Assembly (NCBI RefSeq): GCF_014656545.1
Contig: NZ_BNDS01000005.1
Coordinates: 58,856-122,855, forward strand
DNA from: Neobacillus kokaensis
Lineage (GTDB): Bacteria > Bacillota > Bacilli > Bacillales > Cytobacillaceae
DNA: 64,000 nucleotides
Reading direction: 5' to 3'
The translations under genes and the position numbers were made by a program. A model generated the notes under the pieces. The model was not told the origin of the DNA. It did not search any database and saw only the letters and a list, made by a program, of their open reading frames with translations. Shown here one piece after another: positions 34,379 to 43,618 of the stretch; position 1 is the stretch's first letter; every line of letters begins with the position of its first letter.

Positions 34379-36187
34379 ATGAAATACGATTTAGTGCTGC
34401 TGCATGCGCCAAGTGTGTATGATTTCCGAAAAAATCCCCTGCTGGCCGGGCCGATCAGCGATGTCGTGCCGTCATCGCCGGTATTTGAAATGTACCCGAT
34501 TGGACTCACAAGCATTGCCGATTACTTGGAACGGTACGGGCTGCGGGTGAAAATTATCAACATCGCCAACCGGATGCTGATGAACCCGAATTTTGATGTT
34601 GAAAACAAACTCAAAAGCATCAAGACCCGCGCATTTGGGATTGACCTCCACTGGCTGCCGCACGCCCATGGCAGCATTGAGCTGGCCAAAATCGTAAAGC
34701 TGCTCCATCCGCATACCCCCATTATTTTTGGCGGCTTGTCAGCCACCTACTATCACAAAGAATTAATTGATTACCCATTTATTGATTTTGTCATGCGAGG
34801 CGATTCGACGGAAAAGCTGATGCTGCTTCTGATGAATAAATTGGAAATGGGCAGCACCTATTATGCCGATATTCCAAATTTAACCTGGAGGAAAGGGCCC
34901 GAGGTCGGTTATAATCCATTGACCTATGTGCCGAAGGATTTAGATGACATCGATGTTCCGGGCTACCGCTATACAATTCGCTCGGTATTTAAATATAAGA
35001 ATTTTCTTGATCCGCTGCCATATAACGGCTGGCTGCAATATCCTAACACAGCACTGTTGACCGCACGCGGCTGCACCCAAAATTGCCTGATTTGCGGCGG
35101 TTCGCGGGAGGCTTATGAGCAAATCTGCAAACGCCATTCATTGGCATTAAGGTCGCCGGCAAAGCTAGTGGATGATATTCAATTTATTTCCCGCTTCAGC
35201 CGGGCGCCGATTTTTATCCTCCATGACCTAAGGCAGGGCAGGCGCGAGTATGTCGACGAATTTCTCCAGCGTCTGAAAAAATTACATTTGAAAAATGAAA
35301 TCGTCTTTGAGCTGTTTCAATATGCAGATGAGACTTATTTCAAACAAATCGAAGAGAGTGTGCCAAATTACAGCATCGAAATCACGCTGGAGACACATGA
35401 CGAGAAAATCCGTGAATATAACGGGAAATTCAGCTGTACGAACGCTAAGGTCTTTGAAACCTTGAATTCCGCTTTAAAGCATAGCTGTAAAAAAATCGAC
35501 CTGTTCTTTATGGTCGGAATTCCGGGGCAGACACCGCAAAGTGCCGTTGAAAATATTGATTTCTGTGAAACGATTCATCTCGCCTGTAATAAGGATCCAC
35601 GAATCTATTATTTTGTGGCACCACTTGCACCATTTCTTGACCCAGCGAGTCCTGCTTTTGAGCATCCGGATATCTATGGCTACAAAAAGCTGTGCCATAC
35701 GCTTGAGGACCACCGCAAGGCGATTGCCCAGCCATCATGGAAGCACATGCTGAGTTATGAAACAAAGGATATGACCCGCAATGACATCGTCAACTCTACC
35801 TATGAGTCAGCGGAAAGGCTCAACGAGTTTAAACTAACATATGGTCTTATTGATCATGATAGCTATGAAGATATTAAATGGAAGATTGAAAAGTCGAAAG
35901 AGTATATTAGAGAAATTGATCGGATTCTTGCGCTTCCGGAGGCTGAGCAGGCTGGGGCCCTTGCAGAGCTGCGCAACGAAATTGAGCAGCTAAACAGCTA
36001 CAGCATTTGCGGTCAAAATGAATTGAAGTGGGAGGTGCAAAAAAACTATGCCAACTTCTTCTCGCTGGCGCTGGTTGGATTGGAGCAGCTGTATCAGGAC
36101 TATGCCAATAAAATTAAGTACCTGCTGCAGCCAAAACAGCGGCTGCAATTTACATTAGATCCGGAACAGGCAAAGGGAAAATCATAA
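34379..36187 (+). CDS. B12-binding domain radical SAM protein (TIGR04190-like)
   Basis: The protein is about 602 aa. An N-terminal cobalamin-binding-type domain (about 1-180) includes YPIGLTSIADYLERYG, FGIDLHWLPHAHGSIELAKI and IIFGGLSATYY. A radical SAM core follows with the cluster motif GCTQNCLICGG (CxxxCxxC, about residue 235) and an unusual C-terminal helical region. Family members are single genes of unknown substrate in Firmicutes and archaea. No biosynthetic partner is adjacent, so no pathway can be named. ATG 34379 follows a GAGGTG site; an upstream in-frame ATG at 34337 has none. The gene is flanked on both sides by tandem-repeat arrays. Confidence 0.85.
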   Translation: MKYDLVLLHAPSVYDFRKNPLLAGPISDVVPSSPVFEMYPIGLTSIADYLERYGLRVKIINIANRMLMNPNFDVENKLKSIKTRAFGIDLHWLPHAHGSIELAKIVKLLHPHTPIIFGGLSATYYHKELIDYPFIDFVMRGDSTEKLMLLLMNKLEMGSTYYADIPNLTWRKGPEVGYNPLTYVPKDLDDIDVPGYRYTIRSVFKYKNFLDPLPYNGWLQYPNTALLTARGCTQNCLICGGSREAYEQICKRHSLALRSPAKLVDDIQFISRFSRAPIFILHDLRQGRREYVDEFLQRLKKLHLKNEIVFELFQYADETYFKQIEESVPNYSIEITLETHDEKIREYNGKFSCTNAKVFETLNSALKHSCKKIDLFFMVGIPGQTPQSAVENIDFCETIHLACNKDPRIYYFVAPLAPFLDPASPAFEHPDIYGYKKLCHTLEDHRKAIAQPSWKHMLSYETKDMTRNDIVNSTYESAERLNEFKLTYGLIDHDSYEDIKWKIEKSKEYIREIDRILALPEAEQAGALAELRNEIEQLNSYSICGQNELKWEVQKNYANFFSLALVGLEQLYQDYANKIKYLLQPKQRLQFTLDPEQAKGKS

Positions 36188-36196
36188 TAGAGTTAG

Positions 36197-36232
36197 GTAT
36201 CGGAGCGGTGCGGGTTCCGGTACTTTTTTATG
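36197..36232 (+). terminator. Terminator of the radical SAM gene
   Basis: GTATCGGA / TCCGGTAC imperfect stem followed by a T-run. Confidence 0.6.
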
Positions 36233-36254
36233 GCAAATTAATTATATAGACTGC

Positions 36255-36467
36255 TTCTACGCGACTTTAATTTTTGCTTTTTTCTTAATTGGGGCACATA
36301 GAACCCTTCTACGTTACCTTAGGCCCTTATTTTGGGTTTGATCGGGCACATGACACCCTTTACGTTACCTCTGCTCCTTATTTTTCGCTTGGTCAGGCAC
36401 GTAGACTCCTTCTACGTTACCACAAACTCTTATTTTTTAGCTGGTCGGGCACGTAGAACCATTCTCA
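36255..36467. repeat. Tandem array, 52-bp period, 4 copies
   Basis: Units contain TTCTACGTTACC, CTTATTTT and GGGCACATAGA/GGCACGTAGA. The TACG motif recurs at steps of 52, 51 and 52 bp (36258, 36310, 36361, 36413). It runs directly into the next array, which has a different unit of the same length. Confidence 0.8.
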
Positions 36468-37038
36468 TTGACCAAAATAGTAAGTTTTCCCACGTTTTGG
36501 GCAAGCAACCACCCTCCATTGACCAAAATTTAGAGTTTCCCTGCTTTTCGGGCAATGCAACCCCTTCCCATTGACCAAAATAGTAAGTTTCCCCACGTTT
36601 TGGGCAATGCAACCCCTTCCCTTTGACCAAAATAGTAAGTTTTCCCACGTTTTGGGCAATGCAACCACCCTCCATTGACCAAAATTTAGAGTTTCCCCAC
36701 GTTTTGGGCAATGCAACCACCCTCCATTGACCAAAATTTAGAGTTTCCCTGCTTTTCGGGCAATGCAACCACCCTCCATTGACCAAAGTTTAGAGTTTCC
36801 CTGCTTTTCGGGCAATGCACCCCCTTCCCATTGACCAAAATAGTAAGTTTCCCCACGTTTCGGGCAATGCAACCAACTTCCTTTGACCAAAATTTAAAGT
36901 TCCCCTGCTTTTCGGGCAATGCAACCCCTTCCCATTGGCCAAAATAGAAAGTTTTCCCACGTTTTGGGCAATGCAACCACCCTCCATTGACCGAAATGGA
37001 AAGTTTTCCCGCATTTTAGGTAATGCACGCCACCTCCA
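36468..37038. repeat. Tandem array, 52-bp period, about 11 copies
   Basis: The unit TTGACCAAAAT - AGTAAGTTT - CCCACGTTTTGGGC - AATGCAACC begins at 36468, 36519, 36571, 36623, 36675, 36727, 36779, 36831, 36883, 36935 and 36987. Steps are 52 bp except the first (51). Two alternating sub-variants occur: TAGTAAGTTT with CCACGTTTTGGG, and TTTAGAGTTT with CTGCTTTTCGGG. Each unit contains the inverted pair CCCACG/TTTTGGG-type and reads as a loose hairpin. It is not coding: 52 is not a multiple of 3, so open frames shift at each unit. Confidence 0.92.
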
Positions 37039-37087
37039 TTTCCCCACCAATAGCCCACACTAACTTAAATTCCAAATTATACCAACA

Positions 37088-37208
37088 TTTGTATAATTAA
37101 CCCGAAAATTTGTAGAATTACCCCTGACTTTTGTAAAATTACTCCCGTTTTATGTAAAATTCCACCCGAACCCCGTAAAATCGCACCCCTTTTTCGTAAA
37201 ATCCCGCC
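37088..37208. repeat. Tandem array, 21-bp period, 6 copies
   Basis: The motif TTTGTAAAATTACCCC recurs with GTA at 37091, 37112, 37133, 37154, 37175 and 37196, exactly 21 bp apart each time. It sits between the 52-bp array and the end of livF. Confidence 0.85.
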
Positions 37209-37287
37209 AGCCCCAGCCCACGCACCGAGCACCCAAGCCCGAGCACCCCTAATAATAAAACCACAAAGAAAAGACGGGCATCTCCAT

Positions 37288-37995
37288 TCAATGCCCGCCC
37301 AAATATGCCTTCCTGATTTGATCACTTTGTCCAAGTTCCTCTGCCGTACCGGAAGCAACAATTTTTCCCGTCTCAATGACATATGCACGGTTGGCAATCG
37401 ACAATGCCATATTTGCATTCTGCTCAACTAACAGAATTGTAGTTCCTGTTTGATTAATCTCCTCAATAATCCTAAAAATCGTTTTTACCAATAACGGGGC
37501 TAACCCCATTGAAGGCTCATCCAACAGCAGCAGCCGCGGCCGGGCCATCAACGCTCTTCCCATCGCCAGCATTTGCTGCTCACCGCCTGATAATGTACCA
37601 GAAAGCTGCTTGCGGCGTTCCAGAAGGCGGGGGAACAGCCCATATATCTTCTCAAAATCTTCACGGATTCCCTTTTTATCCTTCCGTAAAAAGGCACCTA
37701 ATTCCAGGTTTTCCTCCACCGACATATTGGCGAACACGCGGCGTCCTTCAGGAACATGGGAAATTCCCCGTTTCACAATCAACTGCGGCACCTTGCCAGC
37801 CACATATTCATCTTCAAATAAAATTTCCCCGGTCTTCGGCTTCAAAAGCCCCGAAATCGTCTTCAACAGCGTACTTTTCCCGGCACCGTTCGCCCCGATC
37901 AAAGTTACAATTTCGCCCGGATTGATGTTCAGGGAAACACCCTTTAAGGCATGGATATTACCATAATAAACATTGATATCATTGATTTTCAACAT
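37288..37995 (-). CDS. livF: Branched-chain amino acid ABC transporter ATPase LivF
   Basis: A protein of about 235 aa with Walker A GANGAGKS, signature LSGGEQQML, Walker B LLLLDEPSMGLAP and the LivF-specific LVEQNANMAL. ATG 37995 has an AGGAGG site overlapping the end of livG. It is the last gene of the livK-H-M-G-F operon and supplies one of the two ATPase subunits. Confidence 0.94.
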   Translation of the reverse strand: MLKINDINVYYGNIHALKGVSLNINPGEIVTLIGANGAGKSTLLKTISGLLKPKTGEILFEDEYVAGKVPQLIVKRGISHVPEGRRVFANMSVEENLELGAFLRKDKKGIREDFEKIYGLFPRLLERRKQLSGTLSGGEQQMLAMGRALMARPRLLLLDEPSMGLAPLLVKTIFRIIEEINQTGTTILLVEQNANMALSIANRAYVIETGKIVASGTAEELGQSDQIRKAYLGGH

Positions 37996-37996
37996 G

Positions 37997-38779
37997 CTAT
38001 GAGACCTCCTCGCCAAGATACGCTTCGATGACTTTTGGGTTGTTTCGGATTTCCTCCGGAGTACCATCTGCAATCAACTGCCCGTGGTCAAGAACATAGA
38101 TCCGCTCACATACACCCATGACGAGGTTCATGTCATGTTCGATTAACAGAATCGTTAAATCAAACCGTTCGCGAATTAACGCGATTAGATTCATCAGTTC
38201 GTCCGTTTCCTGAGGGTTCATCCCCGCTGCCGGTTCGTCTAACAGCAGCAATTTAGGATTTGCCGCTAATGCCCGGGCAATTTCCAGCCGGCGCTGTTGT
38301 CCATAAGGAAGGTTCTTGGCCTGCTCGTACAGGACATTATCGAGCTTAAAGATTTTTAAAAACTCAATCGCCTTTTCTTCCATTTCACGCTCACCGGCAA
38401 AGTGAGAAGGGAGGCGGAAAATCGAGCTGATAATCGAATGCTTGGCAAGCGAGTGATAAGCAATTTTTACATTATCCAAAACGGTCAGGTCGCTGAACAA
38501 GCGTATGTTTTGGAACGTCCGGCTGATGCCCTTTTTGGTAATTTTATAGGGGGCAAAGCCATTTAATTTTTCTCCATCGAGGGAGATGCTTCCTTCTGTC
38601 GGCACATATACCCCCGTTAACAGGTTAAAAAACGTCGTCTTCCCGGCACCGTTTGGACCGATTAAGCCGACTAATTCTCCTTTTTGGAGCTCAAGATTGA
38701 CCTCGGAAACAGCCTTCAGCCCGCCAAATCGGATTCCCGCCTTGTCTACTTTAAGCAGTGGTGTGTTTGCCGTCATCAT
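37997..38779 (-). CDS. livG: Branched-chain amino acid ABC transporter ATPase LivG
   Basis: The 260-aa ATPase has Walker A GPNGAGKTT, the LivG-type ISRTFQNIRLF insert, signature LPYGQQRRLEIARAL (no SGG), Walker B LLLDEPAAGMNPQE and switch IEHDMNLVMGV. The start codon lies inside livM, 28 bp before its stop. It pairs with LivF to energise uptake. Confidence 0.94.
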   Translation of the reverse strand: MMTANTPLLKVDKAGIRFGGLKAVSEVNLELQKGELVGLIGPNGAGKTTFFNLLTGVYVPTEGSISLDGEKLNGFAPYKITKKGISRTFQNIRLFSDLTVLDNVKIAYHSLAKHSIISSIFRLPSHFAGEREMEEKAIEFLKIFKLDNVLYEQAKNLPYGQQRRLEIARALAANPKLLLLDEPAAGMNPQETDELMNLIALIRERFDLTILLIEHDMNLVMGVCERIYVLDHGQLIADGTPEEIRNNPKVIEAYLGEEVS

Positions 38780-39725
38780 GAGAACCTCCTTTAGCAGACT
38801 TGCCCATTTTTAAGAATGCCGTAATTTCTTTTGTCCCCATCAATCCTTGCGGACGGAACAGCATCATCACAACGAGTACAAGGCTGTAAATGACCATCCT
38901 AAGTTCAGGATAATTGGAGAGGTAAGTTGAAATAATCGTCAGCAAAATTGCCGCAAACACGGACCCTGACATACTGCCTAAACCGCCGATTACGACCAAA
39001 ATTAAAATATCAAATGATTTCAAAAAGCCAAAGTTACCCGGCTGAATGATGTAAAAGTTATGAGCGTGCAGGGCGCCAGCCACGCCGGCAAAAAAAGCAC
39101 CGATTACAAACGCCATAACCTTATAATACGTCGTGTTAATCCCCATCGCATCAGCAGCAATTTCGTTCTCACGAATCGACAAGCAGGCGCGCCCATGAGT
39201 GGAATTAGTGAAATTGACAATCACGATAATTGTCATTAACACGCAGGCGATCACCCATGGCCAGGTAGTCAGGTGGGTTACGGTCATCCCGCTCGCTCCG
39301 CCGACATAATCAATATTTAAAAATACGATTCTCATAATCTCGCCAAAACCAAGCGTCGCGATCGCTAAATAGTCGCCTCGCAAGCGCAGCGTTGGAATCC
39401 CGATAACTAAACCAGCAACCGCAGCGGCCATACCAGCAGCAAGGATGGCAACTGGAAATGGCAAGGCTAATTTCATCGTGACGATGGCTGACATGTAGGC
39501 GCCGACGGCCAAGAAACCGGCATGTCCAATCGAGAACTGCCCGGTAATCCCGATAATTAAGTGCAAGCTTACTGCCAGAATAATATTAATCCCGATGGAA
39601 AAAAGTGTGTTGACGTAAAAGGGGTTTAACGTTCCCCCGGAAATAAGAAACTGCATGACGATTGAAAAAATAACGGCTAAAACGATTGAGAGCCAAAATC
39701 CTTTTGCATGTTTACTAGATTTCAT
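38751..39725 (-). CDS. livM: Branched-chain amino acid ABC permease LivM
   Basis: A 324-aa membrane protein with eight to nine helices. GITGQFSIGHAGFLAVGAY and IGIPTLRLRGDYLAIATLGFGEI are the hallmark LivM segments; the C-terminus VMMLFRPQGLMG is typical. It is encoded 15 bp after livH and overlaps livG. Confidence 0.94.
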   Translation of the reverse strand: MKSSKHAKGFWLSIVLAVIFSIVMQFLISGGTLNPFYVNTLFSIGINIILAVSLHLIIGITGQFSIGHAGFLAVGAYMSAIVTMKLALPFPVAILAAGMAAAVAGLVIGIPTLRLRGDYLAIATLGFGEIMRIVFLNIDYVGGASGMTVTHLTTWPWVIACVLMTIIVIVNFTNSTHGRACLSIRENEIAADAMGINTTYYKVMAFVIGAFFAGVAGALHAHNFYIIQPGNFGFLKSFDILILVVIGGLGSMSGSVFAAILLTIISTYLSNYPELRMVIYSLVLVVMMLFRPQGLMGTKEITAFLKMGKSAKGGSHDDGKHTTA

Positions 39726-39740
39726 CGCTTAAGCCACCCC

Positions 39741-40622
39741 CTAGACCTTTTCTCTGACATTCTTACCAAATAATCCGGCAGGACGGAAAATCAGGATAAG
39801 GATTAAAACAACAAATGCCACACCATCGCGCCATAGGGAGAAACCCGCCGCACTGACCAGCGCCTCGATGACGCCCAGCAATAATCCGCCGGCCATTGCT
39901 CCAGGAAGGATGCCGATTCCACCTAAAACGGCAGCAACAAAGGCCTTTAGTCCTGGGATGATCCCCATCAATGGTTCAATTTTTGTATAATACATCCCGA
40001 AAACCACACCTGCAGCACCAGCAAGCGCCGAGCCAATGGCAAACGTTGCGGAAATCGTATTGTTTACATTAATACCCATTAATTTAGCGGCATCCTGGTC
40101 ATGAGAAACAGCACGCATCGCTTTACCAATTTTTGTTTTATGAACGATAAATTGCAGTAAAATCATTAAAAAAATGGAAACGGCTAAAATCAATAATGAC
40201 TGGCCGCTGATTTTCACACCAAGGATTTCAATGCTCTTTAGCGGCACAATCCCATTAGGATAAGCTTCCGGCTGAGCACCACGGATATAGATGGTGCCGT
40301 ACTCAATAAATAATGAAACCCCAATGGCCGTAATTAAAGCGGCAATCCTCGTGGCATTCCTTAGTGGTTTGTAGGCGATCCGTTCAATCAACACACCAAA
40401 TATGGCACAGGCTGCCATCGAAATGAGCAGAGCAGGGAAAAATCCTAAATGAAAAACAGTAATGGAATAAAAACCGATAAATGCACCGACCATGAAGACA
40501 TCCCCATGGGCGAAGTTAATTAATTTTACTATGCCGTAAACCATTGTGTACCCGAGGGCAATCAATGCGTAAATACTTCCTAAGGAAATACCGTTGACCA
40601 GCTGCTGTATTAATTGCTCCAT
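39741..40622 (-). CDS. livH: Branched-chain amino acid ABC permease LivH
   Basis: The protein is about 293 aa. MEQLIQQLVNGISLGSIYAL, GYTMVYGIVKLINFAHGD and AVLGGIGILPGAMAGGLLLG are LivH signatures. ATG 40622 follows GGAGGGAG; the frame extends upstream to 40694 without a ribosome site and through a hairpin. It forms the channel with LivM. Confidence 0.94.
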   Translation of the reverse strand: MEQLIQQLVNGISLGSIYALIALGYTMVYGIVKLINFAHGDVFMVGAFIGFYSITVFHLGFFPALLISMAACAIFGVLIERIAYKPLRNATRIAALITAIGVSLFIEYGTIYIRGAQPEAYPNGIVPLKSIEILGVKISGQSLLILAVSIFLMILLQFIVHKTKIGKAMRAVSHDQDAAKLMGINVNNTISATFAIGSALAGAAGVVFGMYYTKIEPLMGIIPGLKAFVAAVLGGIGILPGAMAGGLLLGVIEALVSAAGFSLWRDGVAFVVLILILIFRPAGLFGKNVREKV

Positions 40623-40675
40623 GAAAGCACTCCCTCCATTGGAGATAGGAATAAACTCCCAATCTCTAAAAATTG

Positions 40676-40705
40676 GAATAGGGAACATGAACATGCTCCC
40701 TATTC
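40676..40705 (-). promoter_or_regulatory. Intercistronic hairpin between livK and livH
   Basis: 14-bp arms GAATAGGGAACATG / CATGCTCCCTATTC with one mismatch and a 2-nt loop. There is no T-tract of note, so it is more likely a processing or stabilising hairpin, allowing excess binding protein over permease, than a terminator. Confidence 0.6.
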
Positions 40706-40722
40706 ATTTAAAATTATAAAAT

Positions 40723-41907
40723 TTATGGATTAACCTTTGTTTTAAATGATTGTTCGCCATTTTTGTATTCCAAAATAACAGCAGATTTAATTGGATTGTG
40801 CTTATCATCAAGCTTCATTTTTCCAGTTACAAGCTCTAAACCGTCAGTTTCAGCCAGGGCCTTCTGGATTTTTTCAGTATCCGTGCTGCCAGCGCGTTTG
40901 ATAGCGTCAGCAATAAAGTAAGCAGAGTCATAGCCTAAAGCGTTGAACGCATCTGGAGATTTGTCTTTGTACTTTGCTTTAAATGCTTTTACAAACTCCT
41001 GAACCTTTGGATCATTGTCGCCAGAAGAATAGTGGTTTGTGATAAACGTATTGTTCAAAGCGTCCTTGCCGGCAAGTTCAATCAGCTTCGGAGAATCCCA
41101 GCCGTCAGCCCCCATCATTGGAGCGGCAATACCAAGCTCGCGGGCTTGCTTTACGATTAGACCAACCTCTTCATAGTATCCTGGGATAAAAATGAAGTCT
41201 GGATTTTTCCCTTTAATATTTGTTAATTGGGCGTTGAAGTCTGTATCCTTTGCTACATAGGCCTCTTCCTTCACGATTTTGCCGCCTTCCTTCGTGAACA
41301 ATTCTTTAAAGGAAGCCGCTAACCCTTTGGAATAATCACTGGCGCTGTCAATAAAGATGGCAGCTGTTTTAGCCTTTAATTCCTTTGCTGCAAAGTTCGC
41401 AGCTACTGTCCCTTGGAATGGGTCAATGAAGCAGGTACGGAAGACATAATCATTCAATTTTCCATCTTTAAAAGTTACGTCATCTGCTGTACCTGTCGGC
41501 GTTAAAATAGGCACCTTATTGCTTTGAGCAATTTCGATTTGTGCCTTTGTATTTCCGCTTGTTGCCGCCCCGATAATCGCTACAACCTTATCCTGGCTGA
41601 TCAGCTTGGTGGCACCGTTAATCGCTTCAGGCGCATCTGACTTATTATCAAATGGAACCAGCTTTAACTTCTTGCCGTCGATTCCTTCTTTGTTGATTTC
41701 CTCGAGCGCTAAATCAATACCTTCTTTAATGGATTGGCCGTAAGACGCAACTCCGCCGGACAATTCAAGGTTTGCACCGATTAAAATGTCGCCGCCTTTA
41801 TCTCCATCCTTGTCGCCGCCCCCGCTGGTACTAGAGTTACAGCCTGCCATTACCCCTGCTGCCAGCATCAATGATGCAAAAATACCCGCTACTTTTTTCT
41901 TTCTCAT
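40723..41907 (-). CDS. livK: Branched-chain amino acid-binding lipoprotein LivK/LivJ
   Basis: The protein is about 394 aa. The lipobox VMAGC (Cys about 23) is followed by a Ser/Gly/Asp linker and a type I periplasmic-binding fold with LIGANLELSGGVASYGQSIKEG split by the ligand loop, VVAIIGAATSGNT and TGTADDVTF. ATG 41907 has AGGGGGT; an upstream in-frame start at 41943 lacks one. It is the first gene of the liv operon. The exact substrate (Leu/Ile/Val or another amide) cannot be set from sequence alone. The gap 41908-42223 holds the leader and the niaP terminator, nothing else seen. Confidence 0.92.
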   Translation of the reverse strand: MRKKKVAGIFASLMLAAGVMAGCNSSTSGGGDKDGDKGGDILIGANLELSGGVASYGQSIKEGIDLALEEINKEGIDGKKLKLVPFDNKSDAPEAINGATKLISQDKVVAIIGAATSGNTKAQIEIAQSNKVPILTPTGTADDVTFKDGKLNDYVFRTCFIDPFQGTVAANFAAKELKAKTAAIFIDSASDYSKGLAASFKELFTKEGGKIVKEEAYVAKDTDFNAQLTNIKGKNPDFIFIPGYYEEVGLIVKQARELGIAAPMMGADGWDSPKLIELAGKDALNNTFITNHYSSGDNDPKVQEFVKAFKAKYKDKSPDAFNALGYDSAYFIADAIKRAGSTDTEKIQKALAETDGLELVTGKMKLDDKHNPIKSAVILEYKNGEQSFKTKVNP

Positions 41908-42181
41908 AGCATTACCCCCTGATTTTAATAATTTTCCCAACATGGAAGTCTAAGTCTTGCCAAAAAAGATAATATTCTGAAAACATTGTACATAATATTC
42001 AGTTGTTCGTCTAGTACTAAGATGTGTTATTTTGAAATAATTTTGAAAATAATGAATCTTGTGTGTCAATCCTGTTTTTATACGCTTTATCACTTTAAAG
42101 TCAGTAAGGATTACTTTTTTATTTTTAAAAAAGTTGCTTGATAAATATTTTGTCTAAATATGAATCTTCTTACGAGGCATA

Positions 42182-42212
42182 AAACAAGAGACCTCCATAA
42201 AAGGAGATCCCT
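42182..42212 (-). terminator. Terminator of niaP
   Basis: On the minus strand GGGATCTCC-TTTTAT-GGAGGTCTC with wobble pairs, followed by TTGTTTTAT, just past the stop codon. Confidence 0.7.
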
Positions 42213-42223
42213 GCCAATAAATA

Positions 42224-43474
42224 TTATACTAACTCTTTTTGCTTCGTTTCTTTTCCCAAAATAAATACGGCTAATGCTCCGACTAAGACTGATATACAGA
42301 AAATAGTAAAAATCATTGAAACAGAGATATTTCGGGCTACGAAATACCCTACTAGTAATGGACCAAGCACGCCGCCAATCCGTCCTACTGCCGCGGCCAT
42401 TCCCGAGCCGGTTCCACGGATGATCGTAGGGTACTGTTCGGGGGTATAGGCATATAGGCCGCCCCAGGCACCGAGGTTAAAAAATGATAAGAGAATTCCT
42501 GATGTCAATAGCAAGACCGTTGAATCAGCTGTCCCAAAGAAATAGGCACTGACTGCCGTTCCGATCAGATAGACAACCAATACAAATTTACGGCCAAACC
42601 GCTCAATACACCATGCTGCAGTAAAATAACCCGGAAGCTGCGCTAACGTCATAATTAATACATATTCAAAGCTTTTGATTAAACTAAAGCCTTTCATTAC
42701 CATCACACTAGGGAGCCAGAGGAACATCCCATAATAGGAGAAAACGACACAGAACCACACGATCCAAAGCATTGTCGTTTGCCGTGCATAGTCCTTTGCC
42801 CATATCTTTGTAAGGTTTTCAACCACGGAAACCTTCTCTTTCTTTTGGACCGCTGTAAACTGCGGTGAATCCGGCAGCCCAACCCGTAAATATAATACAT
42901 AAAGTGCAGGCAGAGCACTGATAATCAAAGCTGTCTGCCAGCCATATGCAGGGATGACAAAATAAGATATTAAAGCCGCAATCAGCCAGCCGACGGCCCA
43001 AAAGCTTTCAAGAAGCACGACCGTACTGCCGCGCTTTTCAACCGGAACACTTTCTGAGACAAGCGTAGAAGCGACCGGAAGCTCTCCTCCTAAGCCAGCG
43101 CCTATAATAAATCTTAAAATTAAAAAGATGGCTAAACTGCTTGTAAACGCTGAGGCGCCACTTGCAAGTGAAAAGAGTAACAAAGTAATCATAAAAACAT
43201 TCTTCCGGCCAATTTTATCGGCCATTAACCCAAAGACAAGCGCCCCAACAGCCATACCGATGGAATTCACACTGCCGATCCAGCCCATTTGTCCAGGCGT
43301 TAAATTCCATTCTACGTGTAATGCCGCAATTATAAAGCTTAAGATCCCGACATCCATAGCGTCGAACATCCAAGCCGTTCCTGCAATACCAAGCAGCTTG
43401 CGGCTCGAGACTTCTTTCCTTTGACCAGCCGCTCCGTATAAACGTCCGCCGGTAATCCCCTTTGTATTGTCCAC
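42224..43474 (-). CDS. niaP: Niacin/nicotinate MFS transporter NiaP
   Basis: A 416-aa, 12-helix major facilitator. It resembles B. subtilis YceI (NiaP) closely along the whole length: AWMFDAMDVGILSF in helix 1, IGMAVGALVFGLMADKIGRK, GLGGELPVASTLVSESV, and GTGSGMAAAVGRIGGVLGP. NiaP imports nicotinic acid for NAD salvage. The start is GTG 43474. A TGTCTTTACA motif upstream may be a NiaR operator. The N-terminus is about 15 residues longer than YceI as recalled. Confidence 0.88.
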   Translation of the reverse strand: MDNTKGITGGRLYGAAGQRKEVSSRKLLGIAGTAWMFDAMDVGILSFIIAALHVEWNLTPGQMGWIGSVNSIGMAVGALVFGLMADKIGRKNVFMITLLLFSLASGASAFTSSLAIFLILRFIIGAGLGGELPVASTLVSESVPVEKRGSTVVLLESFWAVGWLIAALISYFVIPAYGWQTALIISALPALYVLYLRVGLPDSPQFTAVQKKEKVSVVENLTKIWAKDYARQTTMLWIVWFCVVFSYYGMFLWLPSVMVMKGFSLIKSFEYVLIMTLAQLPGYFTAAWCIERFGRKFVLVVYLIGTAVSAYFFGTADSTVLLLTSGILLSFFNLGAWGGLYAYTPEQYPTIIRGTGSGMAAAVGRIGGVLGPLLVGYFVARNISVSMIFTIFCISVLVGALAVFILGKETKQKELV

Positions 43475-43569
43475 TTGCTTAAACCCCCTATATTGAACAA
43501 GTTAGTACCATTATTCCCTATTTTTTTTGGAAAAATAGTCAATCTTATTTACACAAGTATTTTAACAAG

Positions 43570-43579
43570 TGTCTTTACA
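43570..43579. promoter_or_regulatory. Possible NiaR (YrxA) operator core upstream of niaP
   Basis: TGTCTTTACA, a TGT-N4-ACA palindrome flanked by AAG and GTTGTC, about 95 bp upstream of the niaP start. NAD-responsive NiaR controls niaP in many Firmicutes; the exact consensus is from memory, so this is tentative. Confidence 0.35.
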
Positions 43580-43587
43580 GTTGTCAC

Positions 43588-43618
43588 TAAAAAAGTAGGA
43601 GAGAATGATTCTCTCCTA
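43588..43618 (-). terminator. Terminator of the ABC exporter operon
   Basis: A perfect 11-bp palindrome TAGGAGAGAAT / ATTCTCTCCTA overlapping the stop codon, with CTTTTTT following on the minus strand. Confidence 0.88.

Noticed and set aside
36430..37050. Overlapping minus-strand open frames encoding repeated HCPKxxETLNFGQW-like peptides
   Set aside because: They are translations of the 52-bp tandem array. Since 52 is not a multiple of 3, the frame cycles every unit, there is no ribosome site, and copies vary at all codon positions alike.
36255..37208. CRISPR-like repeat array
   Set aside because: Units are contiguous and degenerate with no unique spacers of even length, and no cas genes are in the window.
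41950..42100. livK promoter built on a minus-strand TTGACA
   Set aside because: The -35 is perfect but no acceptable -10 lies 16-18 bp downstream, so it is not listed.
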